64,000 bases of DNA, taken from the IMG/VR virus record IMGVR_UViG_3300044981_000152, positions 35,221-99,220 of that record. One strand, written 5' to 3'. Below are positions 47,537 through 54,300 of the stretch, one piece after another. The position numbers and the translations under genes were made by a program. This DNA comes from a virus. The notes under the pieces were generated by a model, which saw only the letters and a list, made by a program, of their open reading frames with translations, was not told the DNA's origin and made no database searches. Every line of letters starts with the position of its first letter. The stretch's first letter is position 1.

Positions 47537-47706
47537 GCGCGGCAACCGATGCGAAGTACATGCAAGGCTGGGCTGACGGGAAAGCCGATAAAGATCCCGA
47601 CCCGGATGAGCTGGCCTACGGCAGCGACCGCCTCAATTCCTATGAGCGCGGCTATATCGATAGCGGCCACTCCGATACTCCGCTTTTGCGAGCGCGCGGC
47701 CTGTGA
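47533..47706 (+). CDS. Small protein, 57 aa
   Basis: GTG start in a GTGA overlap. The product begins MSAATDAKYMQGWADGKADK and includes YERGYIDSGHSDT; the Gly-Trp-x-Asp-Gly-Lys and Tyr-x-x-Gly-Tyr pattern resembles short phage proteins of unknown role. Confidence 0.6.
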   Translation: MSAATDAKYMQGWADGKADKDPDPDELAYGSDRLNSYERGYIDSGHSDTPLLRARGL

Positions 47707-47878
47707 TGATGAGGCTGGCGAGTGAGGCGGACGCGCATCACGCGGGCTGACTCCGATGTCCCGGCAGCCCCTCCCGCGCCTATAGGATAGTAGCACGTTC
47801 CAGGGTCCGTCTGACCTGCGGAAACGCCTCCCTTTCTCATCGCTGCGAACTTCTCTCCTGATCGGTGCGTGTCCCGTC
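47707..47878. promoter_or_regulatory. Gap with a candidate late promoter
   Basis: No clear gene lies here. A TATAGGATAG stretch contains TAGGAT (47783-47788), a good -10 match, but no clear -35. The gap separates the transfer module from the packaging module, so a late promoter is plausible. Confidence 0.35.
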
Positions 47879-48034
47879 GTGCTGCCCTGGCTCCTGGTCG
47901 CCGCTGTCGTCCTCCTGCCCGTCATCCTGAGGATCTTCGCCGAGGGTGACGACCCGGGCAGCGGCCTGGTCCACCACTCAGGCGGCGACGAGCCGGAACA
48001 GGACGACCCCGGCGACGTACTCGCTGCGGCGTGA
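47879..48034 (+). CDS. Small single-pass membrane protein, 51 aa
   Basis: GTG start with a weak ribosome binding site. MLPWLLVAAVVLLPVILRIF is a strong membrane helix; the rest is acidic with many Asp/Glu. Coding pattern is moderate, so it is tentative. Confidence 0.4.
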   Translation: MLPWLLVAAVVLLPVILRIFAEGDDPGSGLVHHSGGDEPEQDDPGDVLAAA

Positions 48035-48080
48035 GCGAGCCGGCTTTGCGCCACGCGCCCCGCTAGGCCACAATTCCGCC

Positions 48081-49106
48081 ATGGTCCGCAAGTACGCCCC
48101 AGGGTACGACTTCCGTTCCAGTGAGTCCCTGTCCCAGCGTGACCGGGAACGAGACCAGCGGTCGCACCGGGCCAGCCCGCCGTCCCGGACCCCGCCCGCG
48201 CAGGAACCGGCCCCGGACACGCCTGTCGCGCTCGCCCGCCTCAACCCGCCGCTGAGGTCGGAACCCGGCGAGGACGGCAAGCACTCCTGTGCCCGGGGCG
48301 ACTGGTGCACGGCAAGCCAGTCCGTCACCGCCAACGGGGAGACGCGCCGCGTGCCGGAGCGCTGCTATCAGCCGTTCTGCCACCGCGACCGCCGCTGCCT
48401 TGAAACGGACCTGCAGCAGCTGCCCGCCCAGTTTGTCCATCTCGCCGCGGAGATAGGCAACCCGGTCCGCAACGGGCAGGTGATCCACGTGCCGTTCGGT
48501 CCCCGCTGCCCGATCCGCCTGGACGTGGACGCGCTGATGCGGGCCATCGAGGAGTCCCTGTCGTCCTGGCATGAGCGGGTCGCCGACGTGGACAGCCTCA
48601 GCTATCCGCTCACCGCCGATTCAAGGTTGCAGCGGCAGATGGTCGCCGTGCGCAACGCCGAGCGGGTCCTCATCCACCGGATCGAGCCGCTGCTGGCCCT
48701 CGGCCCGCAGGTGATGGAACGGACCCGCCGTGTCACCAGCGACCGTGACCCGAAAGGCCGCGGCACCGAGGACGTGCGGGAGAACGAGCCTCTGGACGGC
48801 GCCGACGCGGGCATGGAGATCTTCACCCTGCGCTGGCTGTGCCGCGCTGTCCTCGGCGAGACGAAAGCCAGGCCGGAGGAGCTGCTCGGCGTGCCGTGCC
48901 GGCGGGAGGAATGCGACACCCTGGCGCTGCGCCGCGCCGAGCTCCCCTCCGATCCGGGCGCCCCGGTGTGGTGGTCGGAATGCTCGGAGTGCGGAGACAA
49001 GCTCGCCGAGGAGGAATACCGGGACTGGACGGCCCGGTACGCCCGGTGGGCGCAGGCGCAGCAGAAGACTCCCGCCACCCTGGAGAACCTGCCCGGCGTG
49101 GCGTGA
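48081..49106 (+). CDS. Hypothetical phage protein before terminase genes, 341 aa
   Basis: A Ser/Pro/Arg-rich first 60 residues, then a Cys-rich part (CARGDWCTAS, CYQPFCHRDRRC), a long helical middle (VDALMRAIEESLSSWHERVA) and a C-terminal zinc knuckle pair (CRREECD, CSECGDKLAEEE). I recall related proteins near the terminase genes of actinobacterial prophages. CACAAT lies 6 nt before the ATG. Possibly a structural or DNA-binding protein; no function known. Confidence 0.7.
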   Translation: MVRKYAPGYDFRSSESLSQRDRERDQRSHRASPPSRTPPAQEPAPDTPVALARLNPPLRSEPGEDGKHSCARGDWCTASQSVTANGETRRVPERCYQPFCHRDRRCLETDLQQLPAQFVHLAAEIGNPVRNGQVIHVPFGPRCPIRLDVDALMRAIEESLSSWHERVADVDSLSYPLTADSRLQRQMVAVRNAERVLIHRIEPLLALGPQVMERTRRVTSDRDPKGRGTEDVRENEPLDGADAGMEIFTLRWLCRAVLGETKARPEELLGVPCRREECDTLALRRAELPSDPGAPVWWSECSECGDKLAEEEYRDWTARYARWAQAQQKTPATLENLPGVA

Positions 49107-49113
49107 GAGGTCT

Positions 49114-49143
49114 TTGACGACGCGGCCGGACTTACAGTATGTT
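49114..49143 (+). promoter_or_regulatory. Promoter, TTGACG-N18-TATGTT
   Basis: TTGACG at 49114-49119 and TATGTT at 49138-49143 with an 18-bp spacer, the best -35/-10 pair seen on this strand. Transcription would begin near 49150, just before a strong terminator. Confidence 0.55.
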
Positions 49144-49164
49144 CGGCACCAGCAGTACCAGCGT

Positions 49165-49201
49165 GCCCCGTGACGGAGATGATCCGGCCGGGGCCTTTTT
49201 T
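49165..49201 (+). terminator. Intrinsic terminator with six T
   Basis: GCCCCG (49165-49170) pairs with CGGGGC (49189-49194), with an inner stem CGGA/TCCG, followed by TTTTTT (49196-49201). It begins about 15 nt after the predicted transcription start, so the promoter and terminator could define a transcript of about 50 nt, or an attenuator for the HTH gene that follows. Confidence 0.65.
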
Positions 49202-49202
49202 C

Positions 49203-49496
49203 ATGCCCGGAGGCACGTTGCTGATCACCCGCGGCGATGGTCTCGTCGACCGCGACCAGGCCGCCGAGCTGTGCGGCGTCACCCCCGACGCGGTGACGAT
49301 CTGGTCGACGCGCGGCTACATGGTCACGGTCGCAGCCGACGGCGAGAAGCGGCGGGTGCGCAGGTTCCTGCCGGTCGCCAAGCGGGAAGGCCGCAAGCCC
49401 CTCTACAGCCCCGTCGAGTTGCAGAAGGCCGAGATCGCCACCCGCAAGCGCGGACGCCGCGAGGTCCGCCGTGACGCCTTTCCCGCCGCCGCCTGA
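49203..49496 (+). CDS. MerR-like HTH protein, 97 aa
   Basis: The product has a MerR/excisionase-like winged helix: VDRDQAAELCGVTPDAVTIW, then GYMVTVAADGEKRRVRRFLP and PLYSPVELQKAEIATRKRGR. Position before terminase fits the small DNA-binding proteins often found there in actinophages. The start is uncertain: ATG 49203 follows the T-run directly, while ATG 49179 or TTG 49218 are options. Confidence 0.7.
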   Translation: MPGGTLLITRGDGLVDRDQAAELCGVTPDAVTIWSTRGYMVTVAADGEKRRVRRFLPVAKREGRKPLYSPVELQKAEIATRKRGRREVRRDAFPAAA

Positions 49497-49523
49497 CCCC
49501 GTGCCGAAGGGAACTCGCACCCC

Positions 49524-49799
49524 ATGACCCCGACCCTCGGCGCCGACGTCCTGGTCTTCACCGACCCGGCCCGCAACAACGGCTCGGACACCGCCCCGGC
49601 CAAGATCACCCGCGTGTGGACGGACCAGATGGTCAGCGTGCGGATCTTCTGCGACGGGCCGGATGACGGCCGGGCCACGGTGCTGCTGTACGAGTCCCGT
49701 GAGGCAGCCGCGGCCGCGCCGCGCGGCGCGGGGCGGCCGCCGTCCGGCGCCTGGCGGCCGGCCCTGGATCGCGGCCTGGTTGCATCTGGCCGTTCATAG
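49524..49799 (+). CDS. Hypothetical small protein, 91 aa
   Basis: Begins MTPTLGADVLVFTDPARNNG, a beta-rich SH3-like fold (APAKITRVWTDQMVSVRIFC), with a Pro/Arg tail that is less convincing. Related short proteins occur in actinophage head regions. Function unknown. Confidence 0.6.
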   Translation: MTPTLGADVLVFTDPARNNGSDTAPAKITRVWTDQMVSVRIFCDGPDDGRATVLLYESREAAAAAPRGAGRPPSGAWRPALDRGLVASGRS

Positions 49800-49882
49800 G
49801 TCTCCGGACCCCGTTACCCCACGCCGCTCCGGGCCACGGAACGGTAACAGTCCCCCGTTTCCCCACGTCAAGGAGCGTCGCC

Positions 49883-50188
49883 ATGTCCACTCCCGCCGCC
49901 CCCGCCCTCAAGCTCGCGACCGACAAGCCCCGGTACGCGCCCGGCGAGGAGATCACCCTCACCGCCGAGCTGGTCGCCCCGGCCCAGAACACGATCACCG
50001 TCTCCGCGACCGACCCGGCCACCGGCAACGTCGTCACCGGTGAGGTTACGGTGCTGGTCGACGAGCCGGTCACCGCAGACGTCCAGTTCGGCGTCTCGGA
50101 CTCGCGGGGTGACCAGTTCGTCCAGCAGTCCGCGGGCGGCGGTTCCGCGGTGCTGACGACCACGGTCGGGCCCGCGCCCGCAGCCTGA
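49883..50188 (+). CDS. Ig-fold-like protein, 101 aa
   Basis: AAGGAG precedes the ATG. The product is beta-strand rich with KPRYAPGEEITLTAELV and TITVSATDPATGNVVTGEV, as in bacterial Ig-like domains. It has no signal peptide, so it may be a virion decoration or adhesion protein. Role inferred from fold pattern only. Confidence 0.65.
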   Translation: MSTPAAPALKLATDKPRYAPGEEITLTAELVAPAQNTITVSATDPATGNVVTGEVTVLVDEPVTADVQFGVSDSRGDQFVQQSAGGGSAVLTTTVGPAPAA

Positions 50189-50191
50189 CCG

Positions 50192-50299
50192 GTGGCCCGT
50201 ATCTGCGCCGTCTGCCTGGAGCCATGGCCGTCCGATTGCGTCTGCCCCGACGAGGACGACGAGGCCCCGGATAGCACCGAAGGCGGCAGCCCGGCGTGA
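50192..50299 (+). CDS. Tiny zinc-knuckle protein, 35 aa
   Basis: GTG start. MARICAVCLEPWPSDCVCPD has four Cys as C-x2-C and C-x-C, then an acidic tail. Overlaps the next micro-gene by 4 nt. Function unknown. Confidence 0.5.
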   Translation: MARICAVCLEPWPSDCVCPDEDDEAPDSTEGGSPA

Positions 50300-50361
50300 G
50301 CGAGCTGCTGCGCCGCCTGTTCCGGTCGCTGCGCGGCCCGCTGATGCCATGCCCGCCGTAA
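50296..50361 (+). CDS. Possible 21-aa micro-ORF
   Basis: GTG-started frame MSELLRRLFRSLRGPLMPCP, amphipathic and basic. Overlaps the gene before by 4 nt and the one after by 13 nt. Real product uncertain. Confidence 0.35.
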   Translation: MSELLRRLFRSLRGPLMPCPP

Positions 50362-50693
50362 CCCGGCCGGCCGGCCGGCGCCACCCGCGCCGGGTCCTGG
50401 CCGCTGTCTCCGCCGTGTTCACTGCGGCGTGGGCTGTGCTGGACTCGCTGTCGCTTCCCGGCGCCTACTGGCTGGCCTGGCTCGCGGCGGGCTTCCTGGT
50501 CCCCGAGCTGTACGGGCTGGTCGTCAATCCTGGCCTGACCCTCAGCGAGAACGTGTGGCACCTTGAGGCCGTGAACGCCGGGCACCCGTTCGACATGGCC
50601 GCCTGGCGGCCCCTCCACTGGGCCGTCGCGGTGATGGTGTGGGGGCTGGCGGTGTGGCTTTCCGGGCACCTGCCGTTCGAGATCTGGCGCTAG
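50349..50693 (+). CDS. Membrane protein, 114 aa
   Basis: Helices at about 17-60 (VLAAVSAVFTAAWAVLDSL, AYWLAWLAAGFLVPELYGL) and 90-110 (PLHWAVAVMVWGLAVWLSG). Basic N-terminus and short periplasmic loops. It resembles small actinophage membrane proteins near terminase genes; a lysis-related role is possible but untested. Confidence 0.65.
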   Translation: MPAVTRPAGRRHPRRVLAAVSAVFTAAWAVLDSLSLPGAYWLAWLAAGFLVPELYGLVVNPGLTLSENVWHLEAVNAGHPFDMAAWRPLHWAVAVMVWGLAVWLSGHLPFEIWR

Positions 50694-50702
50694 GCTGCGG
50701 GC

Positions 50703-51143
50703 GTGAGCGTCTTCTATCCCCGGCTCAGCAAGCGCCCCTCATCAGCGGACCGGCTACGCCGGCTGCTGGCCGCGACCGGTGACCCGCTGCGCCTCTACAC
50801 GACCGAGACGCTCTACCGGGTCCAGGTCGACTACACCTGCCAGCTGCTGGACGTCGTAGACGAGGTGGCCGACGAGGTGACGGCCAGCCTGATCATGAGC
50901 GCCATCTATGAGCGCCTGATCAGCGACGGCGTATCGGAGGCCGCCAAGCGTATCCGGGAGACCCGCGCTGAGATGGAGCGGCTGATGTCCGTGCCGCCCT
51001 CGGCCGCGGTGACCGGCCGGGGCAGGCAGTATCCGGACGGCCCGCTCGAAGCTCCGCCCGGCGGCATCCGGCCCAGGCTGCAGCGCGAGCAGCCCGGTCA
51101 TGGCAGCTTCCCCGGTGACTACTGGCCGGAGACCGCTCCGTGA
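50703..51143 (+). CDS. Hypothetical phage protein, 146 aa
   Basis: GTG start 6 nt after TAGGCT, so probably leaderless. Helical: RLRRLLAATGDPLRLYTTET, then VDEVADEVTASLIMSAIYER and a Pro-rich tail. Not recognised. Confidence 0.6.
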   Translation: MSVFYPRLSKRPSSADRLRRLLAATGDPLRLYTTETLYRVQVDYTCQLLDVVDEVADEVTASLIMSAIYERLISDGVSEAAKRIRETRAEMERLMSVPPSAAVTGRGRQYPDGPLEAPPGGIRPRLQREQPGHGSFPGDYWPETAP

Positions 51144-51301
51144 GCGACCAGCCCCCTGACCCCATCGCCACCGAAGACGGCCTGTACGCCGCTGTCGTAG
51201 ACGAGTACCGGGGACTCCGCCGGGCAGGTGCGGGGATCATCGCAGCAGCAGCTATCTCGGCGGCGCACCTGATGTTCGCGCAGAAGGCCAACGAGGACTA
51301 G
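51140..51301 (+). CDS. Small membrane-anchored protein, 53 aa
   Basis: GTG start in a 4-nt overlap. MSDQPPDPIATEDGLYAAVV leads into a hydrophobic AGIIAAAAISAAHLMFA helix. Last gene before a hairpin. Function unknown. Confidence 0.6.
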   Translation: MSDQPPDPIATEDGLYAAVVDEYRGLRRAGAGIIAAAAISAAHLMFAQKANED

Positions 51302-51309
51302 TCCGGGTG

Positions 51310-51326
51310 CTAGCCTGCGGGGCTAG
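51310..51326 (+). terminator. Hairpin after the pre-terminase gene cluster
   Basis: CTAGCC-TGCGG-GGCTAG, a 6-bp stem with a 5-nt loop, directly after the stop at 51301. Short and without T-run. Confidence 0.4.
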
Positions 51327-51499
51327 AATGAGCAACTGAGGCCGGTTCCCGGACCTGCGCACCTGCGGGTCCCCGGCTAGGTGGGCACGAGCGGGCATGT
51401 TCGGAGCCTGGCCACCACTTGGCAGGTAGCCCTCCTAAGCGGGAGGGCACCGGCCTCACCGGCTCCTCCGCCCTCGCAGCGACCTTCCCACCGCAGACC
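51327..51499. other. Non-coding stretch before the antisense pair
   Basis: No gene is supported. It contains short GC-rich stems, such as GGACC/GGTCC near 51353-51374. A piece (CTCCTAAGC) looks superficially like a tRNA-Arg anticodon loop but no cloverleaf can be formed. Confidence 0.4.
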
Positions 51500-51676
51500 T
51501 CACTTCCCGAACTGCCTCAGCACCCGGAACAGCGTACGGGTGAGGTCACGGCGGATGAGGCGCTTGCCGAGCACGGCGGGACCGCGCTGCGCGGCCTGAA
51601 AGTCGCCGATTGAGCGGGCCAGCAGGTAAGAGTCCCGCCTGACCCGCTCAAGACCTGACCGCTTGCGTGCCATCAT
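51500..51676 (-). CDS. Basic protein of the antisense pair, 58 aa
   Basis: Starts MMARKRSGLERVRRDSYLLA, then RSIGDFQAAQRGPAVLGKRL and ends FRVLRQFGK. Very basic. I recall similar proteins in actinomycetes beside ribbon-helix-helix genes. It overlaps the RHH gene by 4 nt, so the two are one operon. It may be the toxin or effector of a two-gene system. Confidence 0.65.
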   Translation of the reverse strand: MMARKRSGLERVRRDSYLLARSIGDFQAAQRGPAVLGKRLIRRDLTRTLFRVLRQFGK

Positions 51677-51948
51677 GCACCTGCTTTCGTAGTTCCGACG
51701 CAGGTCCCGCAAGCTCCGCACAGTCCCTTGTGGACGCGGGCCTGCGGGTGCGGGCAGTCCTGCTGTGCGGCGTGCTCGGAGGCCCACTCGTCCAGAACGG
51801 CCCGGAGGACCCGGCGCAGCAGTGTCTCCAGTGGTTCGGGCTGGCCGGCGTCGAGGCCGCGGCGGATCAGGTCGGCCGGGGCGACGCCCGATGCCTTGAC
51901 GCGCCCGGCGAGTTCATCGCTCAGGTAGACGCTGGTCTTCTTGCCCAC
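51673..51948 (-). CDS. Ribbon-helix-helix-type regulator, 91 aa
   Basis: GTG start. The N-terminus KKTSVYLSDELAGRVKASG is a typical ribbon-helix-helix beta strand plus helix. The C-terminus has a Cys/His cluster (CPHPQARVHKGLCGACGTC) that may bind zinc. It lies antisense within the late gene block, as expected for a lysogeny-expressed accessory gene. It may repress its own leaderless promoter. Confidence 0.75.
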   Translation of the reverse strand: MGKKTSVYLSDELAGRVKASGVAPADLIRRGLDAGQPEPLETLLRRVLRAVLDEWASEHAAQQDCPHPQARVHKGLCGACGTCVGTTKAGA

Positions 51949-51954
51949 CCCGAC

Positions 51955-51960
51955 ATTGTA
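51955..51960 (-). promoter_or_regulatory. -10 box for the RHH gene, leaderless
   Basis: TACAAT on the minus strand ends 6 nt before the GTG start, with no ribosome binding site in between. Gives a leaderless mRNA independent of late transcription. Confidence 0.5.
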
Positions 51961-52035
51961 CCGCAACCTCTACCGTCATACCGCGTGATGTACCGCACAT
52001 GGAGCTGATCGGCCGGACCGGACGGAGGGAACCCC

Positions 52036-52620
52036 ATGACCACGGGAACCCGCGCCGGCAACGGGCGCTTCACCCGTACGGCCGCCACGATCAAGCGCGA
52101 CCACAAGGCCGCCGAGCTGCGCGGGCAGGGCTACAGCTTCCAGCGAATCGCCGACGAGCTCGGCTTCGCCTCCAAGGGCAAGGCGCACGAGGCCGTGATG
52201 CGCGCCTATGCCGACATCCCCTCCGAGGCCACCGAGCAGGCGAAGCGGCTGGACCTGGAGCGCATCGACCGGCTCATCGAGCACGCCTGGGCGATCATGC
52301 TCCGCGATCACGTCACCGTCTCCCAGGGCCGCGTCGTCGGCAAGGTCATCGGTGTCGAGCGGGACGAGCACGGCGCGGTCGTCACCGACGGCGACGGGAA
52401 GCCGGTCCTGATCTACGAGGACATCCTGGACGACGGCCCGGCCCTGGCCGCCATCCGTGAAATCCGCGGGCTGCTGGAGCGCCGCGCGAAGATCATCGGC
52501 TACGAGGCCCCGGCCCGCTCGCGTGTCGAGGTCGTGACCTCGGACATGATCGAGGCGGAGATCACCCGCCTGGAGGAAGAAGTTGGCAGGCTCGGCCCCG
52601 CTCATCCAGGCCCCGGCTGA
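52036..52620 (+). CDS. Terminase small subunit candidate
   Basis: Would recognise the packaging site and pass DNA to the large subunit. The 194-residue protein has an N-terminal HTH (KAAELRGQGYSFQRIADELG), a helical centre (AKRLDLERIDRLIEHAWAIM) and a coiled C-terminal end. It overlaps the terminase large gene by 38 nt. Assigned by place and HTH rather than by a family match. Confidence 0.75.
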   Translation: MTTGTRAGNGRFTRTAATIKRDHKAAELRGQGYSFQRIADELGFASKGKAHEAVMRAYADIPSEATEQAKRLDLERIDRLIEHAWAIMLRDHVTVSQGRVVGKVIGVERDEHGAVVTDGDGKPVLIYEDILDDGPALAAIREIRGLLERRAKIIGYEAPARSRVEVVTSDMIEAEITRLEEEVGRLGPAHPGPG

Positions 52621-54289
52621 GCGTCTCGCCTACCTGAAGCGGCTGCAGGCCGAGAAGCGCCGGCAGGAAGCCGAGCGATTCAAGAGCCTCGACGTGTTCT
52701 CGCTGATCGGGTACGAGCCGAACTGCCTGCCCCGGCACGAGGTCCGCAAGCGCATCGCGGCCGGGCTGGGCATAGCCGACCCGTTCGACCCGAGGGCCGC
52801 CGAAGCTGCCGCTCCGGATCTCCCCGAGCCGTGCGGCGAGTGCCCGCAGGAGCGTTTCCACGCGGCCACCGAAGACGCGGTGCTATATGGGGGGGCCAGC
52901 GGCGGGGGCAAGTCGTACGCGATCACGGCCGAGGGGATCCGCTGCTGCGTCAGGCACCCCGGCCTGCGCGTCCTGCTCGTCCGCCGGTCTTACGACGAGC
53001 TGGAAGAGTCGATCTTCCCGGCGCTGCGCAAGTTCGGCATGGCCGAGGCCGTCGGCGGGAAATGGAACGGCACGACCCGCGAGCTGAACTTCAGCAACGG
53101 CAGCGTGTTCCGGTTCCGCTACCTGGAGACCATCGAGGACGCCTCCCGCCGCCAGGGCGGCGAGTACCAGCTCCTGCTCGTCGATGAGATGACCCTGATG
53201 GCGCCCGGCGTGGTGGATATCCTGCGCTTCGAGCGGCTGCGGGCGTCCGGTGGCCTGCCCGTGATCGGCCTGCGCGCGACCACCAATCCCGGCGGCGCCT
53301 CGCACGGCCAGGTCCGCGGCGAGTTCATCGACGCCACCGACCACGGCCGCAAAGTAGTCACCGACAAGCACGGGCTGACGGTCAAGTTCATCCAGGCCAA
53401 GGCGACCGACAACCCGCACCTGGACGCAGGCCACCGGGCCCGCCTCGACGCGATCCCCGACCCGGCCCGCCGCGCGGCGATGCGGGACGGCGACTGGGAC
53501 CAGTGGTCGGGGATGATCTTCAAGCAGTACCGCTGGGAACGCCACACCATGGACCCAGTCGCCGTCCCGGCGACCTGGCGACGGTACAACGGCGTCGACT
53601 GGGGCCACCGCAGCCCGTGGGCGGTCCTGTGGGGCGCGGTCGACGCGGACGGCCGGGTGTGGATCTACCGGGAGATCTACGAGACCCGGGTCGGCGAGTC
53701 CGAGCAGGCCCGGCGCATCCTCGAGGCCGAGGCGGAAGACGAGCACGTCGCCGTCCGGTACGCCGACGATTCGATGTGGGCCCTTGAAGGCGACGCCCTC
53801 CCGAAGGCCCAGGTCTACGCGGAGAACGGCGTCCACCTGACCAGGGCCGGCAAGGGTCCCGGTTCCAGGGTCACCGGCTGGCAGCGGATCCACTCCTACA
53901 TGGCCGAGGCCCCGGCGTGCCCGCACCACAGGGCGAACGGCTGGGAAACCTGCCCGATGATCCACATCTTCCGCACCTGCGAGAAGACGATCTTCGAGCT
54001 GAAGAACCTCCCCTACGCCCGCACGGGAAATCCGGAAGACAGTGACTCGGCAGCGCCTGACCATGCGATGGACGCGCTCCGTTACCTGCTGGTGAACCTC
54101 GGCGGCGGCCCCGATTTCACCGTCTTCCCCGAGGACGGGACCTCCGCTATCGCCGAGGAGATCGGCCAGCCCCTGCAGCCGCTCGGCCCGTTCGCCATCC
54201 GCCCCTACGCCGACGACGACCTGGCCTACAGCGGGGACTACGAGGAGCAGGCGCAGCGGATCGTCCGCACTGTCAGGACCGCCGGATAG
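52583..54289 (+). CDS. terL: Terminase large subunit
   Basis: Motor that pumps DNA into the prohead and cuts it. The 568-residue product has Walker A GGASGGGKS (103-111), Walker B LLLVDE (197-202), the coupling ATTNPGG block (232-238), and an RNase H-like nuclease starting at NGVDWGHRSPW (D339), with later acidic residues at YADDSMW and PDHAMDALRY. TTG start preceded by GGAGGAAGAAG. A zinc-like CGEC lies just before the ATPase. Full length and intact. Confidence 0.93.
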   Translation: MAGSAPLIQAPAERLAYLKRLQAEKRRQEAERFKSLDVFSLIGYEPNCLPRHEVRKRIAAGLGIADPFDPRAAEAAAPDLPEPCGECPQERFHAATEDAVLYGGASGGGKSYAITAEGIRCCVRHPGLRVLLVRRSYDELEESIFPALRKFGMAEAVGGKWNGTTRELNFSNGSVFRFRYLETIEDASRRQGGEYQLLLVDEMTLMAPGVVDILRFERLRASGGLPVIGLRATTNPGGASHGQVRGEFIDATDHGRKVVTDKHGLTVKFIQAKATDNPHLDAGHRARLDAIPDPARRAAMRDGDWDQWSGMIFKQYRWERHTMDPVAVPATWRRYNGVDWGHRSPWAVLWGAVDADGRVWIYREIYETRVGESEQARRILEAEAEDEHVAVRYADDSMWALEGDALPKAQVYAENGVHLTRAGKGPGSRVTGWQRIHSYMAEAPACPHHRANGWETCPMIHIFRTCEKTIFELKNLPYARTGNPEDSDSAAPDHAMDALRYLLVNLGGGPDFTVFPEDGTSAIAEEIGQPLQPLGPFAIRPYADDDLAYSGDYEEQAQRIVRTVRTAG

Positions 54290-54300
54290 GGAGGTCACGC

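Noticed and set aside
49203-49496. Integrase or recombinase near the HTH genes
   Set aside because: No tyrosine or serine recombinase motif was found here or elsewhere in the window; the protein is only a small winged helix.
51420-51480. tRNA-Arg-like anticodon sequence (CTCCTAAGC)
   Set aside because: Flanking bases cannot form the anticodon, D or acceptor stems, and no T-loop is present.
52883-54298. Minus-strand frame of 471 codons
   Set aside because: Antisense to terminase large subunit with intact Walker and nuclease motifs.
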